A stretch of DNA of 51,125 nt from CALMNV01 sp035688975 (GCF_035688975.1 NZ_DASSMH010000131.1:1-51125), one strand, 5' to 3'. Shown: positions 7,211-15,861, numbered from the stretch's first letter. A program made the numbers and translations. The notes: generated from the letters alone by a model not told the origin.

Positions 7211-8722
7211 TCAGGGGGTGGTGCGGCCCCAGATGCCGGCGATCCAGCGCTCCACGTCGGCGCTCGCGCGAGGCATCGCTGCCGAGAGGTTCTCGCAGCC
7301 GTCCTCGGTGATGAGGATGTCGTCCTCGATGCGCACGCCGTTGCCGCGCAGCTCCGCGGGGACGAGCTCGTCGTCAGCCTTGAAGTAGAGGCCGGGCTCG
7401 ACCGTGAGCACCATGCCGGGGCGCAGCTCCGCGTCCATGTACTGCTCCCGCGTCGCGAGGGCGCAGTCGTGCACGTCGATGCCGAGGTGGTGCGACGTGC
7501 CGTGGACCATCCAGCGGCGGTGGTACTGCCCGTGCTCGGGGTCGAGCGTGCCCTCGACGTCGACCCCCTCCGGAAGCAGGCCCCAGTCGTGCAGGTGCTC
7601 GGCGATGACGCGGATCGCGGCGGCGTGGACGTCGGAGAACTTGTTGCCGGGCCGGGCAGCGGCCATCCCGGCCTCCTGCGCGGCATACACGGCGTCGTAG
7701 ATCCGGCGCTGCGCCTCGGTGAAGGTGCCGCTCACCGGCAGGGTCCGCGTGATGTCCGCGGTGAAGAGCGAGTCGACCTCGACGCCGGCGTCGATGAGGA
7801 GCAGGTCGCCCTCGCGGATCTCGCCGGTGTTCTTGATCCAGTGCAGGGTGTTGGCGTGGTCGCCGCTGGCGCAGATCGAGTCGTAGCCGACCCCGTTGCC
7901 GTGATGGCGCGCGTGCAGGCCGAAGACGCCCTCGACCCAGCGTTCCCCGCGGCCGCGGCGCACCGCCTCCGGAAGGCTGGCGATGACCGCCTCAAAGGCC
8001 CGGTGGGTCCCCGCCACGGCGTCACGCAGCTGCGCGACCTCCCACTCGTCCTTGATCAAGCGCAGCGTGGACAGGTATGCCGCGAGCTCCTCGTCGGCCT
8101 CGGTGCCGGACTGCGCCGCATCCTCGGTGGCCGCCGCCGCGTCGGCGCGCACCCGGTCGACCTCGGCCGTGACGTCGAAGTCCGCGTCGCGCACGACCCG
8201 GATGGCGACCGTGCCTGCGTCCTTGGCGATCGCGTCCTCGAACTCGGCGACGTGGCGGGCGGTGAGCCCCAGCTCGGCCTCCACGTCCTCGATCGTCGGC
8301 CGCGCGCCGACCCAGAACTCGCCGTAGCGGGCGTCGGCGAAGAACTCCTCGGTGTCGCGGTCCGCGAGCGGGCGGAAGTAGAGGACCGCCTCGTGACCGC
8401 CGTCGACGGGCTCGAGGACGAGCACGGCGTCCGGCTCCCGGTCGCTGCCGAGCCCCGTGAGGTGGGCGAAGGCACTGTGCGGGCGGAAGACGTAGTCGGT
8501 GTCGTTGCTGCGCACCTTGAGGCCACCGGCCGGGACGACGAGCCGCTCACAGGGGAAGCGCTCGCTCACGGCGGCCCGGCGCCGGGCGGCGAAGTCGGCG
8601 ACTGCAGCCCGCGGTGGCCGCACCGTGCTGCGCGGCGCCCAGCCGCGGGCGACGAACTCGCGGAACTCGTCGGTCGTGGGACGGGCCCGGTTGTCGCTCT
8701 TCTGCTGCTCTTCGCTCGTCAC
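7211..8722 (-). CDS. pepP: Aminopeptidase P family (Xaa-Pro aminopeptidase, peptidase M24)
   Basis: This dinuclear metal peptidase removes the N-terminal residue before a proline. The 503-residue protein has an N-terminal creatinase-like domain and a C-terminal pita-bread domain. The five metal ligands are visible in order: DAGVEVDSLFTADIT (two Asp), GTSHHLGIDVHD (His), LTVEPGLYF (Glu) and RIEDDILIT (Glu). The length is usual for aminopeptidase P with both domains, and longer than methionine aminopeptidase. I chose GTG at 8722; a weak -10 (GACGAT) sits 6 nt before it and no Shine-Dalgarno is seen. It is divergent from the ThrE-like gene, with 67 nt between the two starts. Confidence 0.9.
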   Translation of the reverse strand: MTSEEQQKSDNRARPTTDEFREFVARGWAPRSTVRPPRAAVADFAARRRAAVSERFPCERLVVPAGGLKVRSNDTDYVFRPHSAFAHLTGLGSDREPDAVLVLEPVDGGHEAVLYFRPLADRDTEEFFADARYGEFWVGARPTIEDVEAELGLTARHVAEFEDAIAKDAGTVAIRVVRDADFDVTAEVDRVRADAAAATEDAAQSGTEADEELAAYLSTLRLIKDEWEVAQLRDAVAGTHRAFEAVIASLPEAVRRGRGERWVEGVFGLHARHHGNGVGYDSICASGDHANTLHWIKNTGEIREGDLLLIDAGVEVDSLFTADITRTLPVSGTFTEAQRRIYDAVYAAQEAGMAAARPGNKFSDVHAAAIRVIAEHLHDWGLLPEGVDVEGTLDPEHGQYHRRWMVHGTSHHLGIDVHDCALATREQYMDAELRPGMVLTVEPGLYFKADDELVPAELRGNGVRIEDDILITEDGCENLSAAMPRASADVERWIAGIWGRTTP

Positions 8723-8772
8723 GACGCCATCGTCGCACGCGCCCGAGCCGGCGTCCGTCGGTCCTTGGCGAT

Positions 8773-8789
8773 CGGCATACTGTGCTGTC
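8773..8789 (+). promoter_or_regulatory. Leaderless -10 box of the ThrE-like gene, overlapping an octamer
   Basis: TACTGT at 8778-8783 lies 6 nt before the GTG start at 8790. Its first three bases are the end of the octamer CGGCATAC (8773-8780). No ribosome-binding site is present. Confidence 0.6.
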
Positions 8790-10253
8790 GTGGCCCGCAG
8801 CGACCGACCCTCCCGGCCGAGGAGCACCCGGCTGGCGGCACCCTCCCTGCGCACGAGGACGCGGCGGGCGATGCGCCCGAGCGGCCCTCCGACCGACGAG
8901 ATCCCGCTGTGGCGGGCGCCCGACGGGGTGGAGCGCAAGACGGCCCAGGCGGTCATCGACCTCGCCATGCGCGCCGGGGTGGCCATGCTCGCGACGGGGG
9001 CGGCGGCCGCGGACGTCAACGCGACCGTGCTGCTGCTCACGAGCGCCTATGGGCTGCAGTCGGTCCACGTCGACGTGACCTACACGTCGATCACCGTCTC
9101 CTACCACCGCGGACCGGACGCCGACCCGATGACGGTCATGCGCATCGTGCGCTACCGCGTGCAGGACTACACGCGGCTGGAGCGCCTCCGCGAGCTCATC
9201 TTCTCCTTGAGCGACGACCCGGTCGACGTCGAGGAGGCCCGCGTCCGCTTCGACGCGGTCATCACGGCGCCGCACCCCTATCGTCGCTGGCTCGTCACGG
9301 TGGCCTCGTCCGCGCTTGCCGCAGGCGTCGCCGGGCTCCTCGGAGCGGGGCCCTCGATCGTCGTGCTGAGCTTCCTCACGGCGGCGGTCGTCAGCCGGGT
9401 GCTCGACCGGCTCGGCAAGGCCGGAGTGGCCGCCTTCTTCGCCCAGTGCGTGGGCTCGGCCATCCCGACCGCCGTCGCGACCCTCGTCGTCGTCGCGCAG
9501 TCGCACGGCGCCGCGCTCCTCGGCGACGTCTCGCCGTCGCTCGTCGTCGAGTCCGGGATCGTCCTGCTCCTGTCCGGCCTGTCCATCGTCGGGGCCGCCG
9601 AGGACGCCCTCGCGGGCTACTACGTCACCGCCGGTGCGCGCGCCTACCAGGTCGTCGTGCTGTCCCTCGGCATCGCCATCGGGATCACAGTGGTCCTGGC
9701 CGTCGGTCAGCGCCTCGGCTACCCGATCGCGATCACGTCGAGCGCCATCCTCAGCGACAACGTCGTCGTGCAGGTCGTCTGTGCCGTCATCATCTCGGTG
9801 GCCTTCGCGGTCCAGTCCTACGCGAGCGGCCGCGCCGTCGTCGTGGCCGGCGCCGCCGGGGGCCTCGGCTGGGTCGTGCTCGCGGTGGCGGAGCGGCTCG
9901 ATCTCGGCCCGGCCAGTGCCTCGGCGGCCGCCGCCCTCGTCATCGGCTCCACCGCGCGCCTGCTCGCCCGGCCGGCCCGGATGTCGGCACTCGCCGTGAC
10001 GACCGCGGCCATCGTCCCCCTGCTGCCGGGCCGCGCGGCCTACCAGGGCATCTCCCAGATGGTCTCCCAACCGGCCGGTCTCGGCCTCGGCGTGGGGCTG
10101 CCGACCCTCGCGGGAGCCTTCGGCATCGGGCTCGGGCTCGCGGCGGGGGTCTCGCTCGGCACCTACTTCGGCGGTCTGCTGGCCGCCAGGTGGTCCGGCG
10201 ACCGCCCCGTCGGCGGCGCGGGGATCCCCGTGCGATCCGGTCGTCAGGGCTGA
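8790..10253 (+). CDS. thrE: Threonine/serine exporter family protein (ThrE-like)
   Basis: The 487-residue membrane protein has the two-part ThrE layout. A soluble N-terminal domain (about residues 40-170) contains AMRAGVAMLATGAAAADVNATV and the phrase HVDVTYTSITVSY. About ten hydrophobic helices follow in two blocks (DUF1212 and DUF3815 type). ThrE of Corynebacterium exports threonine and serine by proton-motive force; the substrate here is inferred from family only. The start is chosen at GTG 8790 because of the -10 box 6 nt upstream. An ATG further in (MRPSGP) would remove only a basic, disordered leader. Confidence 0.85.
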   Translation: MARSDRPSRPRSTRLAAPSLRTRTRRAMRPSGPPTDEIPLWRAPDGVERKTAQAVIDLAMRAGVAMLATGAAAADVNATVLLLTSAYGLQSVHVDVTYTSITVSYHRGPDADPMTVMRIVRYRVQDYTRLERLRELIFSLSDDPVDVEEARVRFDAVITAPHPYRRWLVTVASSALAAGVAGLLGAGPSIVVLSFLTAAVVSRVLDRLGKAGVAAFFAQCVGSAIPTAVATLVVVAQSHGAALLGDVSPSLVVESGIVLLLSGLSIVGAAEDALAGYYVTAGARAYQVVVLSLGIAIGITVVLAVGQRLGYPIAITSSAILSDNVVVQVVCAVIISVAFAVQSYASGRAVVVAGAAGGLGWVVLAVAERLDLGPASASAAAALVIGSTARLLARPARMSALAVTTAAIVPLLPGRAAYQGISQMVSQPAGLGLGVGLPTLAGAFGIGLGLAAGVSLGTYFGGLLAARWSGDRPVGGAGIPVRSGRQG

Positions 10254-10346
10254 CCCGCTCGGCCCCGCCCAGGCCGCCTCATCGAGGACCGGCCGGGTGT
10301 GGGCCGGCCAGTTGTGGGGCGGTGGCTCGCGGAGGAGTCTGGTGTC

Positions 10347-11021
10347 GTGGGCCACCTGTGGTTGCCGGTGCGACCGGCGGCGCTCTGCCTGGGCCTCAGC
10401 GGACTGGCCGTCGCGGCCGGCACCCCGTGGCACCCCAGCATCTTCGAGCGGCCGGTCGACGACGTCGTGCGCCACTTCGGGGCGTGGCAGCTGCTCCACC
10501 TGCTCGCGGTCGCCGTCGTCGTCCTCGCGGTGGTGGGTGCCGCGGGCGTCGTCGCGGCGCACGACGACGACCTTGGACGCCTCGGGCTGACGGCCCTGCT
10601 CGTCACGCTCGTGGGATCCGTCTCGACGGCCGTGCTCGTCGGTCTGGAGGCGGTCACCTTCCCGGTGCTCGCCGACCGGGACCCCCGGCTGCTCGACCTG
10701 GGTGGGCCGCTGCTGGGCCTGCCGGTGCTGCTCGGGGCCGGCGTGGTGGCCCTCGGGTGGCCGGTCGGGTTGGCGCTCCTCGGCGCAGCCGCGGCCCGAT
10801 CGCGCCGCTTCGGGCGGTGGCCGGGGGTGGTGCTCGCCGTGAGCGCGATCCTCTTCGTCGCGCTGGCCGGGCCGTTCGTGCCGGTGGCGGGCGCCCTTGC
10901 CGCCGTCCTCTTCGGGGGCGCGCAGCTGTGGTGGGCCTGGCTCATGTGGCAGGACTCGGGTGCGGGGCGCCCCGGCGCCCGCACCCCCACCCCAGCCCCC
11001 GTCCGCACCCCCTCGCCGTGA
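10347..11021 (+). CDS. Multi-pass membrane protein of unknown function
   Basis: The 224-residue product has about six hydrophobic segments (for example LCLGLSGLAVAAG, LLHLLAVAVVVLAVVGAAGVV, VVLAVSAILFVALAGPF) and a short Pro/Thr tail. I do not recognise a family. The start GTG at 10347 follows GGAGGAG at 10331-10337 with 9 nt spacing; two earlier in-frame GTGs (10299, 10314) have no ribosome site and run through a CCAGTTGT-type intergenic repeat (10306-10320). It is tandem with the ThrE-like gene and converges on nadE. Confidence 0.6.
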   Translation: MGHLWLPVRPAALCLGLSGLAVAAGTPWHPSIFERPVDDVVRHFGAWQLLHLLAVAVVVLAVVGAAGVVAAHDDDLGRLGLTALLVTLVGSVSTAVLVGLEAVTFPVLADRDPRLLDLGGPLLGLPVLLGAGVVALGWPVGLALLGAAAARSRRFGRWPGVVLAVSAILFVALAGPFVPVAGALAAVLFGGAQLWWAWLMWQDSGAGRPGARTPTPAPVRTPSP

Positions 11022-11045
11022 CTGCCGCGGGGGTGCCCGGGCCTG

Positions 11046-11927
11046 TCAGACGTCGCTGGGGGCGATGGGCAGCGCCCGCTTGTGCGCGGTGCGCGCGTAC
11101 CAGCCCTCGATGACCAGGCGGTCGGCCTCACTCACCGGCTTGCCCTCGAGGTAGTCGTCGATGACGTCGTAGCCGACGCCGAGCACGACCTCGTCGGGGT
11201 TGAGCGGCTTGTGGTCCTCGAGGTCGGCCGTCGGGACCTTCGCCACGAGCGCGTCGGGGGCGCCGAGGTGCGCGGCCACCGCGCGGACCCGGCGCTTGGT
11301 GAGCCCGGACAGGGGGATGAGGTCGCAGGCGCCGTCGCCGAACTTCGTGAAGAAGCCGACGACCGCCTCGGCGGCGTGGTCGGTGCCGAGCACGAGCATC
11401 CGGCGGGCCCCCGCCACGGTGTACTGGGCCACCATCCGCTCGCGTGCCTTGACGTTGCCCCGCACGAAGTGGGAGTGGTCGGCGTGGGCGAAGTCGACGC
11501 CCGCCTCGTCGACGGCGTCGAAGAGCGCGTCGGTGGCCGGCTTGACGTTGACGACGAGCACCTCGTCGGGCCGGATGAAGTCCAGCGCCCGCTGGGCGTC
11601 GGACTCGTCGGCCTGCACTCCGTAGGGCAGGCGCATCGCGACGAACGACGCCTCCTGGCCGCCCTCGCGCACCCGCTCGACGGCGAGCTGCGCCAGCCGG
11701 CCAGCCGTGCTCGAGTCGACCCCGCCGCTGATCCCCAGCACGTAGCCGCGCATGTCGGTGCCCCGCAGGTAGTTGGCGAGGAACTCCACCCTGCGCTCGA
11801 CCTCCTGGGCCGGGTCGAAGTCGGCCCGCACACCGAGCTCGGCGATGATCGCCTCCTGCGTGCTCCGGCTGGCCGGCTGGTCGGCGTGGTCCGTCTGGCC
11901 CGCCTCGTTCGTGGTGTCAGCGCTCAC
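11046..11927 (-). CDS. nadE: Ammonia-dependent NAD+ synthetase
   Basis: NadE adenylates nicotinic acid adenine dinucleotide and amidates it with ammonia to give NAD+, the last step of NAD synthesis. The 293-residue protein carries the PP-loop SGGVDSST near residue 65, the conserved LGTDHAAEAVVGFFTKFGDGACDLIPL segment and KRRVRAVAAHLGAP. The glutamine-amidotransferase domain of the long NadE form is absent, so ammonia is expected as nitrogen donor. The start GTG at 11927 has no Shine-Dalgarno but has TACCTT (11940 down to 11935) 7 nt upstream, a leaderless arrangement. It is divergent from the MaoC gene. Confidence 0.93.
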   Translation of the reverse strand: MSADTTNEAGQTDHADQPASRSTQEAIIAELGVRADFDPAQEVERRVEFLANYLRGTDMRGYVLGISGGVDSSTAGRLAQLAVERVREGGQEASFVAMRLPYGVQADESDAQRALDFIRPDEVLVVNVKPATDALFDAVDEAGVDFAHADHSHFVRGNVKARERMVAQYTVAGARRMLVLGTDHAAEAVVGFFTKFGDGACDLIPLSGLTKRRVRAVAAHLGAPDALVAKVPTADLEDHKPLNPDEVVLGVGYDVIDDYLEGKPVSEADRLVIEGWYARTAHKRALPIAPSDV

Positions 11928-11955
11928 CCGAGGAAAGGTACATCGTGAGCAAGCA

Positions 11956-11984
11956 CACGGCATACGGCATGTCCGTATGCCGTG
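11956..11984. repeat. Inverted pair of the dispersed octamer between divergent promoters
   Basis: The arms CACGGCATACGG (11956-11967) and CCGTATGCCGTG (11973-11984) are perfectly complementary over 12 bp with a 5-nt loop. They contain octamer copies at 11958 and 11975. The hairpin lies upstream of both nadE and the MaoC gene, so it cannot be a simple terminator of either. Confidence 0.8.
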
Positions 11985-12005
11985 CGGTCCGGCAGGATCG
12001 TGGCG

Positions 12006-12548
12006 ATGACCGACGGTCGGGGCCGAGGAGGCGCAATGCAGTTCGGACGCAGCTACGAGGAGTTCGAGGTCGGGGCCGTCTACCGGCACTGGCCCGGCAA
12101 GACGGTGACCGAGTACGACGACCACCTGTTCTGCCTGCTGACGATGAACCACCACCCGCTGCACCTCGACGCCAACTACGCCGAGGGGACGACCCAGTTC
12201 GGCAGGAACGTCGTCGTCGGCAACTACGTCTACTCGCTGCTGCTCGGCATGTCGGTGCCGGACGTGTCCGGCAAGGCCATCGCCAACCTCGAGGTCGAGT
12301 CCTTGCGGCACGTCGCGCCGACCTTCCACGGCGACACGATCTACGGCGAGACGACCGTGCTCGACAAACGGGAGTCGGGTTCCAAGGACGACCGCGGCAT
12401 CGTGTCGGTCGAGACGATCGGCTACAACCAGCACGGGACCGTGGTGTGCACCTTCCGCCGCAAGGTCATGGTGCCCAAGGAGAGCTACCTCGCCTCTCGC
12501 GGGGGCGAGCAGCCCGGCCGGCCCGCGCCGGTGCGCGATCGGACCTGA
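12006..12548 (+). CDS. MaoC family dehydratase
   Basis: The 180-residue protein has the hot-dog fold of MaoC/R-type enoyl-CoA hydratases, which add or remove water at CoA esters. Visible features are the N-terminal FEVGAVYRHWPGKTVTEYDDHLF, the substrate-loop region with NHHPLHLDANYAEGTTQFGRNVVVG (Asp and His of the usual catalytic stretch) and GDTIYGETTVLDKRES. The sequence style resembles mesaconyl-CoA and beta-methylmalyl-CoA hydratases, which would pair with a CitE-like lyase such as the one at the window start; that link is inference. ATG 12006 has a CAGGAT box 7 nt upstream. A second ATG at 12036 has GGAGG only 4 nt away and is the main alternative. Confidence 0.85.
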   Translation: MTDGRGRGGAMQFGRSYEEFEVGAVYRHWPGKTVTEYDDHLFCLLTMNHHPLHLDANYAEGTTQFGRNVVVGNYVYSLLLGMSVPDVSGKAIANLEVESLRHVAPTFHGDTIYGETTVLDKRESGSKDDRGIVSVETIGYNQHGTVVCTFRRKVMVPKESYLASRGGEQPGRPAPVRDRT

Positions 12549-12636
12549 TCTCGGGGGCGGAGGCGATGCCGTATGCCGCCCGCGCCCGCGACCCCACCGG
12601 CACGGTCCCGCGTGAGCGAGCCTCTACGCTGAGCGG

Positions 12637-13503
12637 GTGACGCCGTCCGCGCCGGTCATCGACCTGCACACGCACTCCACCGCGAGCGACGGGACCGACA
12701 GCCCCACCGCGCTCGTCGAGTCGGCCGTGGCCGCGGGCGTTGACGTGCTGGCGATCACCGACCACGACACGGTGGCCGGCTGGGACGAGTCGACCGGGGC
12801 CGCCCTGCGCCTGGGGATCGGCCTCGTGCGCGGCATCGAGATCTCGTGCAAGCGCGACGGCAGGTCGATCCACCTCCTCGGCTACCTCACCGACCCTGCG
12901 TCCCCGGACCTCATGACCGAGCTCGCGCGCGCCCGCGAGTCGCGCACGACCCGGCTCGAGCGGATGGTGTGCAAGATGGCCGAGGCCGGCATACCGCTGA
13001 CGTATGCCGAGGTCCTGGCCCAGGTCGCCCCGGGGGCCACGCCAGGTCGGCCGCACATCGCCGACGCCCTCATCGCCAACGGGACGATCACGCACCGCGA
13101 CGAGGCGTTCGCGTCGTGGCTGCACGACGGCTCCGAGTTCTACGTCCACCACTACTCGCTGGACCCTGTCGAGGCGGTCCGGCTCGTGCGCGAGGCCGGG
13201 GGAGTGGCGGTGCACGCGCACCCCTTCACGCGGACCCGCGCCCGCGTCGCCCCCGACGAGCTCGTCGAGGAGATGGCCGCGGCCGGGCTCGCGGGGCTCG
13301 AGGTGGACCATCGCGACCACGGTGCGGACGAGCGTCGCCGGGCCGGGGACCTCGCGCGCGCGCTCGGCCTGCTCGTCACCGGCTCCAGCGACTACCACGG
13401 GACGGGCAAGCGCAACCGGCTCGCGGAGCACACGACCCGGGCCGAGGTCCTCGCGCAGATCGAGGAGCGCTCGAGCGGCGTGACGCAGGTCGTGCGCCCG
13501 TGA
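12637..13503 (+). CDS. PHP-domain phosphoesterase (YciV/RNase AM-like)
   Basis: The 288-residue protein has a polymerase-and-histidinol-phosphatase domain, a metal-dependent phosphoesterase fold. Metal-binding motifs are visible: DLHTHSTASDG near residue 9, ITDHDTVAG near 44, the EIS glutamate near 70, VHAHPF near 195 and GSSDYHG near 250. Relatives include TrpH/YciV (RNase AM), which hydrolyses 3',5'-nucleoside bisphosphate or trims the 5' ends of short RNAs. The start GTG has the box TACGCT at 12625-12630, 6 nt upstream, so the transcript is probably leaderless. Its stop overlaps the start of the MarC gene (GTGA), indicating translational coupling. Confidence 0.87.
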   Translation: MTPSAPVIDLHTHSTASDGTDSPTALVESAVAAGVDVLAITDHDTVAGWDESTGAALRLGIGLVRGIEISCKRDGRSIHLLGYLTDPASPDLMTELARARESRTTRLERMVCKMAEAGIPLTYAEVLAQVAPGATPGRPHIADALIANGTITHRDEAFASWLHDGSEFYVHHYSLDPVEAVRLVREAGGVAVHAHPFTRTRARVAPDELVEEMAAAGLAGLEVDHRDHGADERRRAGDLARALGLLVTGSSDYHGTGKRNRLAEHTTRAEVLAQIEERSSGVTQVVRP

Positions 13504-14129
13504 CGCTGTTCGACGTGACGGTCTTCCTCAGCACGTTCATCACGCTCGTCGTCATCCTCGACCCGCCGGGGGCGGTGCCGATCTTCCTGGCCCTGACGGC
13601 CTCGCTGACCCGGCCCCAGCGCAACGTCGCCGCCCGGCGGGCCTCCCTCGTGGCCATGCTGGTCATCGGCATGTTCGCGGTCTTCGGGCAGGAGATCCTG
13701 CGCTACCTGCACATCTCCATCGCGGCCCTGCAGGGCGCCGGTGGGCTCCTGCTGCTCCTCGTCGCCCTGCAGCTGCTCACCGGCCGGGAGTCGGACTCGC
13801 TCGCCGACGCCGGGGTCAACGTGGCGCTCGTCCCGCTCGGCACCCCGCTCCTGGCGGGGCCGGGCGCGATCGTGGCCACCATGCTCGCGGTGCAGCGCGC
13901 GGAGGGCGTGGCCGGCTACCTCGGAGTGGCCGCCGCGCTCGTGGCGGCCCTGTTCGTCGTCTTCCTCTTCCTCCGCTTCGCCGGCCGCGTGCGGTCGCTG
14001 CTGCGCGAGAGCGGCACCATGCTGCTCACCCGCATCGCCGGCCTGCTCCTGTCCGCGATCGCCGTCCAGATGGTCGCCGACTCCGTGCGCACCTTCGTGC
14101 GGGCCGGCGCTGTCGGCGGCGGCTCGTAG
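13500..14129 (+). CDS. MarC family integral membrane protein
   Basis: The 209-residue protein has six hydrophobic segments and the MarC-family features: LDPPGAVPIFLALT near the first helix, a central GAGGLLLLLVALQLL helix, and VPLGTPLLAGPGAIVATML. MarC proteins were once linked to multiple antibiotic resistance but that role has been withdrawn; transport substrates are not known. GTG at 13500 overlaps the previous stop by 4 nt (GTGA). Its TAG stop forms the first three bases of the TAGCGT box for the next gene. Confidence 0.85.
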   Translation: MTLFDVTVFLSTFITLVVILDPPGAVPIFLALTASLTRPQRNVAARRASLVAMLVIGMFAVFGQEILRYLHISIAALQGAGGLLLLLVALQLLTGRESDSLADAGVNVALVPLGTPLLAGPGAIVATMLAVQRAEGVAGYLGVAAALVAALFVVFLFLRFAGRVRSLLRESGTMLLTRIAGLLLSAIAVQMVADSVRTFVRAGAVGGGS

Positions 14130-14139
14130 CGTGTGTGGC

Positions 14140-15009
14140 GTGACCCAGCCGACCTTCCCCGGGATGCCGACGCCGCTCTACGTCGCGTCGCCGAGCCGGC
14201 TGCTCGCCTGGCTCGACTGTCCCCGCCGCTACCGGATGCACTACCTCGACCGGCCGCGCCCGAGACCGCGCGGCCAGCGGGCCCACACGTCGGTCGGCAT
14301 CGCGACCCACAACGTGCTGCGCGACTTCTGGGACCTGCCGCCGGAGCGACGAAACCCGGCGGGGGTGGCCGAGCTGGTGCGCACGTCGTGGATCGACGTC
14401 GGGTTCCGCGACGGGGACCAGTCGCGGGCGTGGCGGGACCGGGTGCGCGAGCGCGTCACCGACTACCTGCGCGGCATCGACCGGGAGCGGCACCCTGTCG
14501 GCGTCGAGCGCAGCGTCTCGGTGAAGACCGCCACCCTCGCGGTGACGGGGCGGGTCGACCGCCTCGACGAGCGTGGTGACGCCGTGGTCGTCGTCGACTA
14601 CAAGACGGGCCGACGGGTGCCGACGCCTGACGACGCGCGCACGTCGCTGCCCCTCGCGCTGTATGCCGTCGCCGCCGGCTCGGTGCTGCGCCGACCCTGC
14701 ACACGGGTCGAGCTGCACCACGTGCCGTCCGGCACGGTCGTCGGTCACGAGCACACCGGTGAGTCGCTGGCGCGCAAGGTGGCCGAGGCCGAGTCGATCG
14801 CCGCCGACCTGCGCCGGGCCGACGCCGACTTCCGCGAGCACGGGCCGGACTCCGACCGGTTCCCGGCCCGCCCGTCGGCGCTCTGCGGGTGGTGCGACTA
14901 CCGCGACCACTGCCCGGAGGGGCGGCAGGTCGGGCCGGCGCAGGCGGACTGGGCGGGTCTGGAGCCCCTCCCGGGCCCAGCGACCGGCACGGCGGCGGGC
15001 CCGTCCTGA
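14140..15009 (+). CDS. RecB-family PD-(D/E)XK nuclease with Cas4-like Fe-S cysteines
   Basis: The 289-residue protein is a stand-alone RecB-type nuclease. GRVDRLDERG (near residue 137) and VVVDYKTG (near 152) give the catalytic D-x(n)-D-x-K core, and HNVLRDFW supplies the upstream histidine. One cysteine near residue 27 (CPRRYR) and three near the C terminus (CGWCDYRDHC, about 249, 252 and 258) match the 4Fe-4S staple of Cas4 and AdnB-like nucleases. It should therefore act on DNA ends or flaps. No cas genes are in the window. The start GTG lies 7 nt after TAGCGT (14127-14132), a box that contains the MarC stop codon. ParA follows 30 nt downstream. Confidence 0.85.
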   Translation: MTQPTFPGMPTPLYVASPSRLLAWLDCPRRYRMHYLDRPRPRPRGQRAHTSVGIATHNVLRDFWDLPPERRNPAGVAELVRTSWIDVGFRDGDQSRAWRDRVRERVTDYLRGIDRERHPVGVERSVSVKTATLAVTGRVDRLDERGDAVVVVDYKTGRRVPTPDDARTSLPLALYAVAAGSVLRRPCTRVELHHVPSGTVVGHEHTGESLARKVAEAESIAADLRRADADFREHGPDSDRFPARPSALCGWCDYRDHCPEGRQVGPAQADWAGLEPLPGPATGTAAGPS

Positions 15010-15039
15010 CCGCGGCCCCCACCTGAGAGACTGTCTGCC

Positions 15040-15834
15040 ATGGCACGGAAGACCACGCAGCAGGCGGCCCGGAGTCCGGCGCGCGTCCTGGCCGTCGCCA
15101 ACCAGAAGGGTGGCGTCGCCAAGACGACGTCCGTGGCCTCCCTCGGGGCCGCCTTCGCCGCCCGGGGCAAGCGGGTGCTCCTCGTGGACCTCGACGCGCA
15201 GGCGTGCCTGACCTTCTCGCTCGGCGTCGACCCCGACACCGTCGAATCCTCCATCCACGAGGTGCTCACCGGCCGGGCGGACCTCGAGTCGGTCGTGCTG
15301 CACTGCGACGAGGGGGTCGACCTCGTCCCCTCGGCCATCGAGCTGGCCGGCACCGAGGCGATGCTCATGCCACGGCCGGGGCGCGAGTTCGTCCTGCGTT
15401 CCGCGCTCGAGCCGGTGCTCGCGGCATACGACCTCGTGCTGGTCGACTGCTCACCGAGCCTCGGCGTGCTCACGCTCAACGCGCTCACGGCCGCGTCGGC
15501 GCTGCTCATCCCGATGCCGTGCGAGATGCTCAGCCACCGCGGCGTCGGGCAGCTGCTCGACACGGTCGCCGACGTGCAGAAGATCCTCAACCCCGGCCTC
15601 GAGGTGTGGGGAATCCTGCCCACGCTGTACGACGGCCGCAGCACGCACGCCCGCGAGGTCCTCGCCGACGTCGGGGACCGCTACGGCCTGCCTGTCCTGT
15701 CCCCGCCGATCCCAAAGACGGTCCGCTTCGCCGAGGCACCGGCCGTGGGGCGGTCGATCCTCACCACGGCGCGCAGCTCCAAGGGGGCCCAGGCCTACCG
15801 GGACGTGGCCGACTCGCTCCTCGCCCGGCTCTGA
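15040..15834 (+). CDS. ParA/Soj-family ATPase without a ParB partner
   Basis: This 264-residue deviant-Walker ATPase has ANQKGGVAKTTS near residue 20 (with the signature Lys), VDLDAQACL near 51 and LVDCSPSLG near 135. It lacks the N-terminal helix-turn-helix of plasmid ParA. Such proteins form ATP-dependent dimers on DNA and position cargo. No ParB gene or parS-like site is visible, so this is an orphan paralogue, not the chromosome-segregation pair; M. tuberculosis has a similar lone gene (Rv3213c) in the same order. It may be co-transcribed with the nuclease upstream. The next gene is convergent across a hairpin repeat array. Confidence 0.88.
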   Translation: MARKTTQQAARSPARVLAVANQKGGVAKTTSVASLGAAFAARGKRVLLVDLDAQACLTFSLGVDPDTVESSIHEVLTGRADLESVVLHCDEGVDLVPSAIELAGTEAMLMPRPGREFVLRSALEPVLAAYDLVLVDCSPSLGVLTLNALTAASALLIPMPCEMLSHRGVGQLLDTVADVQKILNPGLEVWGILPTLYDGRSTHAREVLADVGDRYGLPVLSPPIPKTVRFAEAPAVGRSILTTARSSKGAQAYRDVADSLLARL

Positions 15835-15861
15835 GGCCCCGCCGGCTGTGCGTTTCCCCCG

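Noticed and set aside
14140..15009. RecB-like nuclease taken as a CRISPR Cas4
   Set aside because: Fe-S cysteines and the nuclease core fit Cas4, but no cas1, cas2 or array is present, and the gene sits in a conserved housekeeping order.
15040..15834. ParA taken as part of the chromosome partition system
   Set aside because: No parB gene, no parS-like palindrome and no origin-linked genes are visible in the window. Synteny points to the orphan paralogue.
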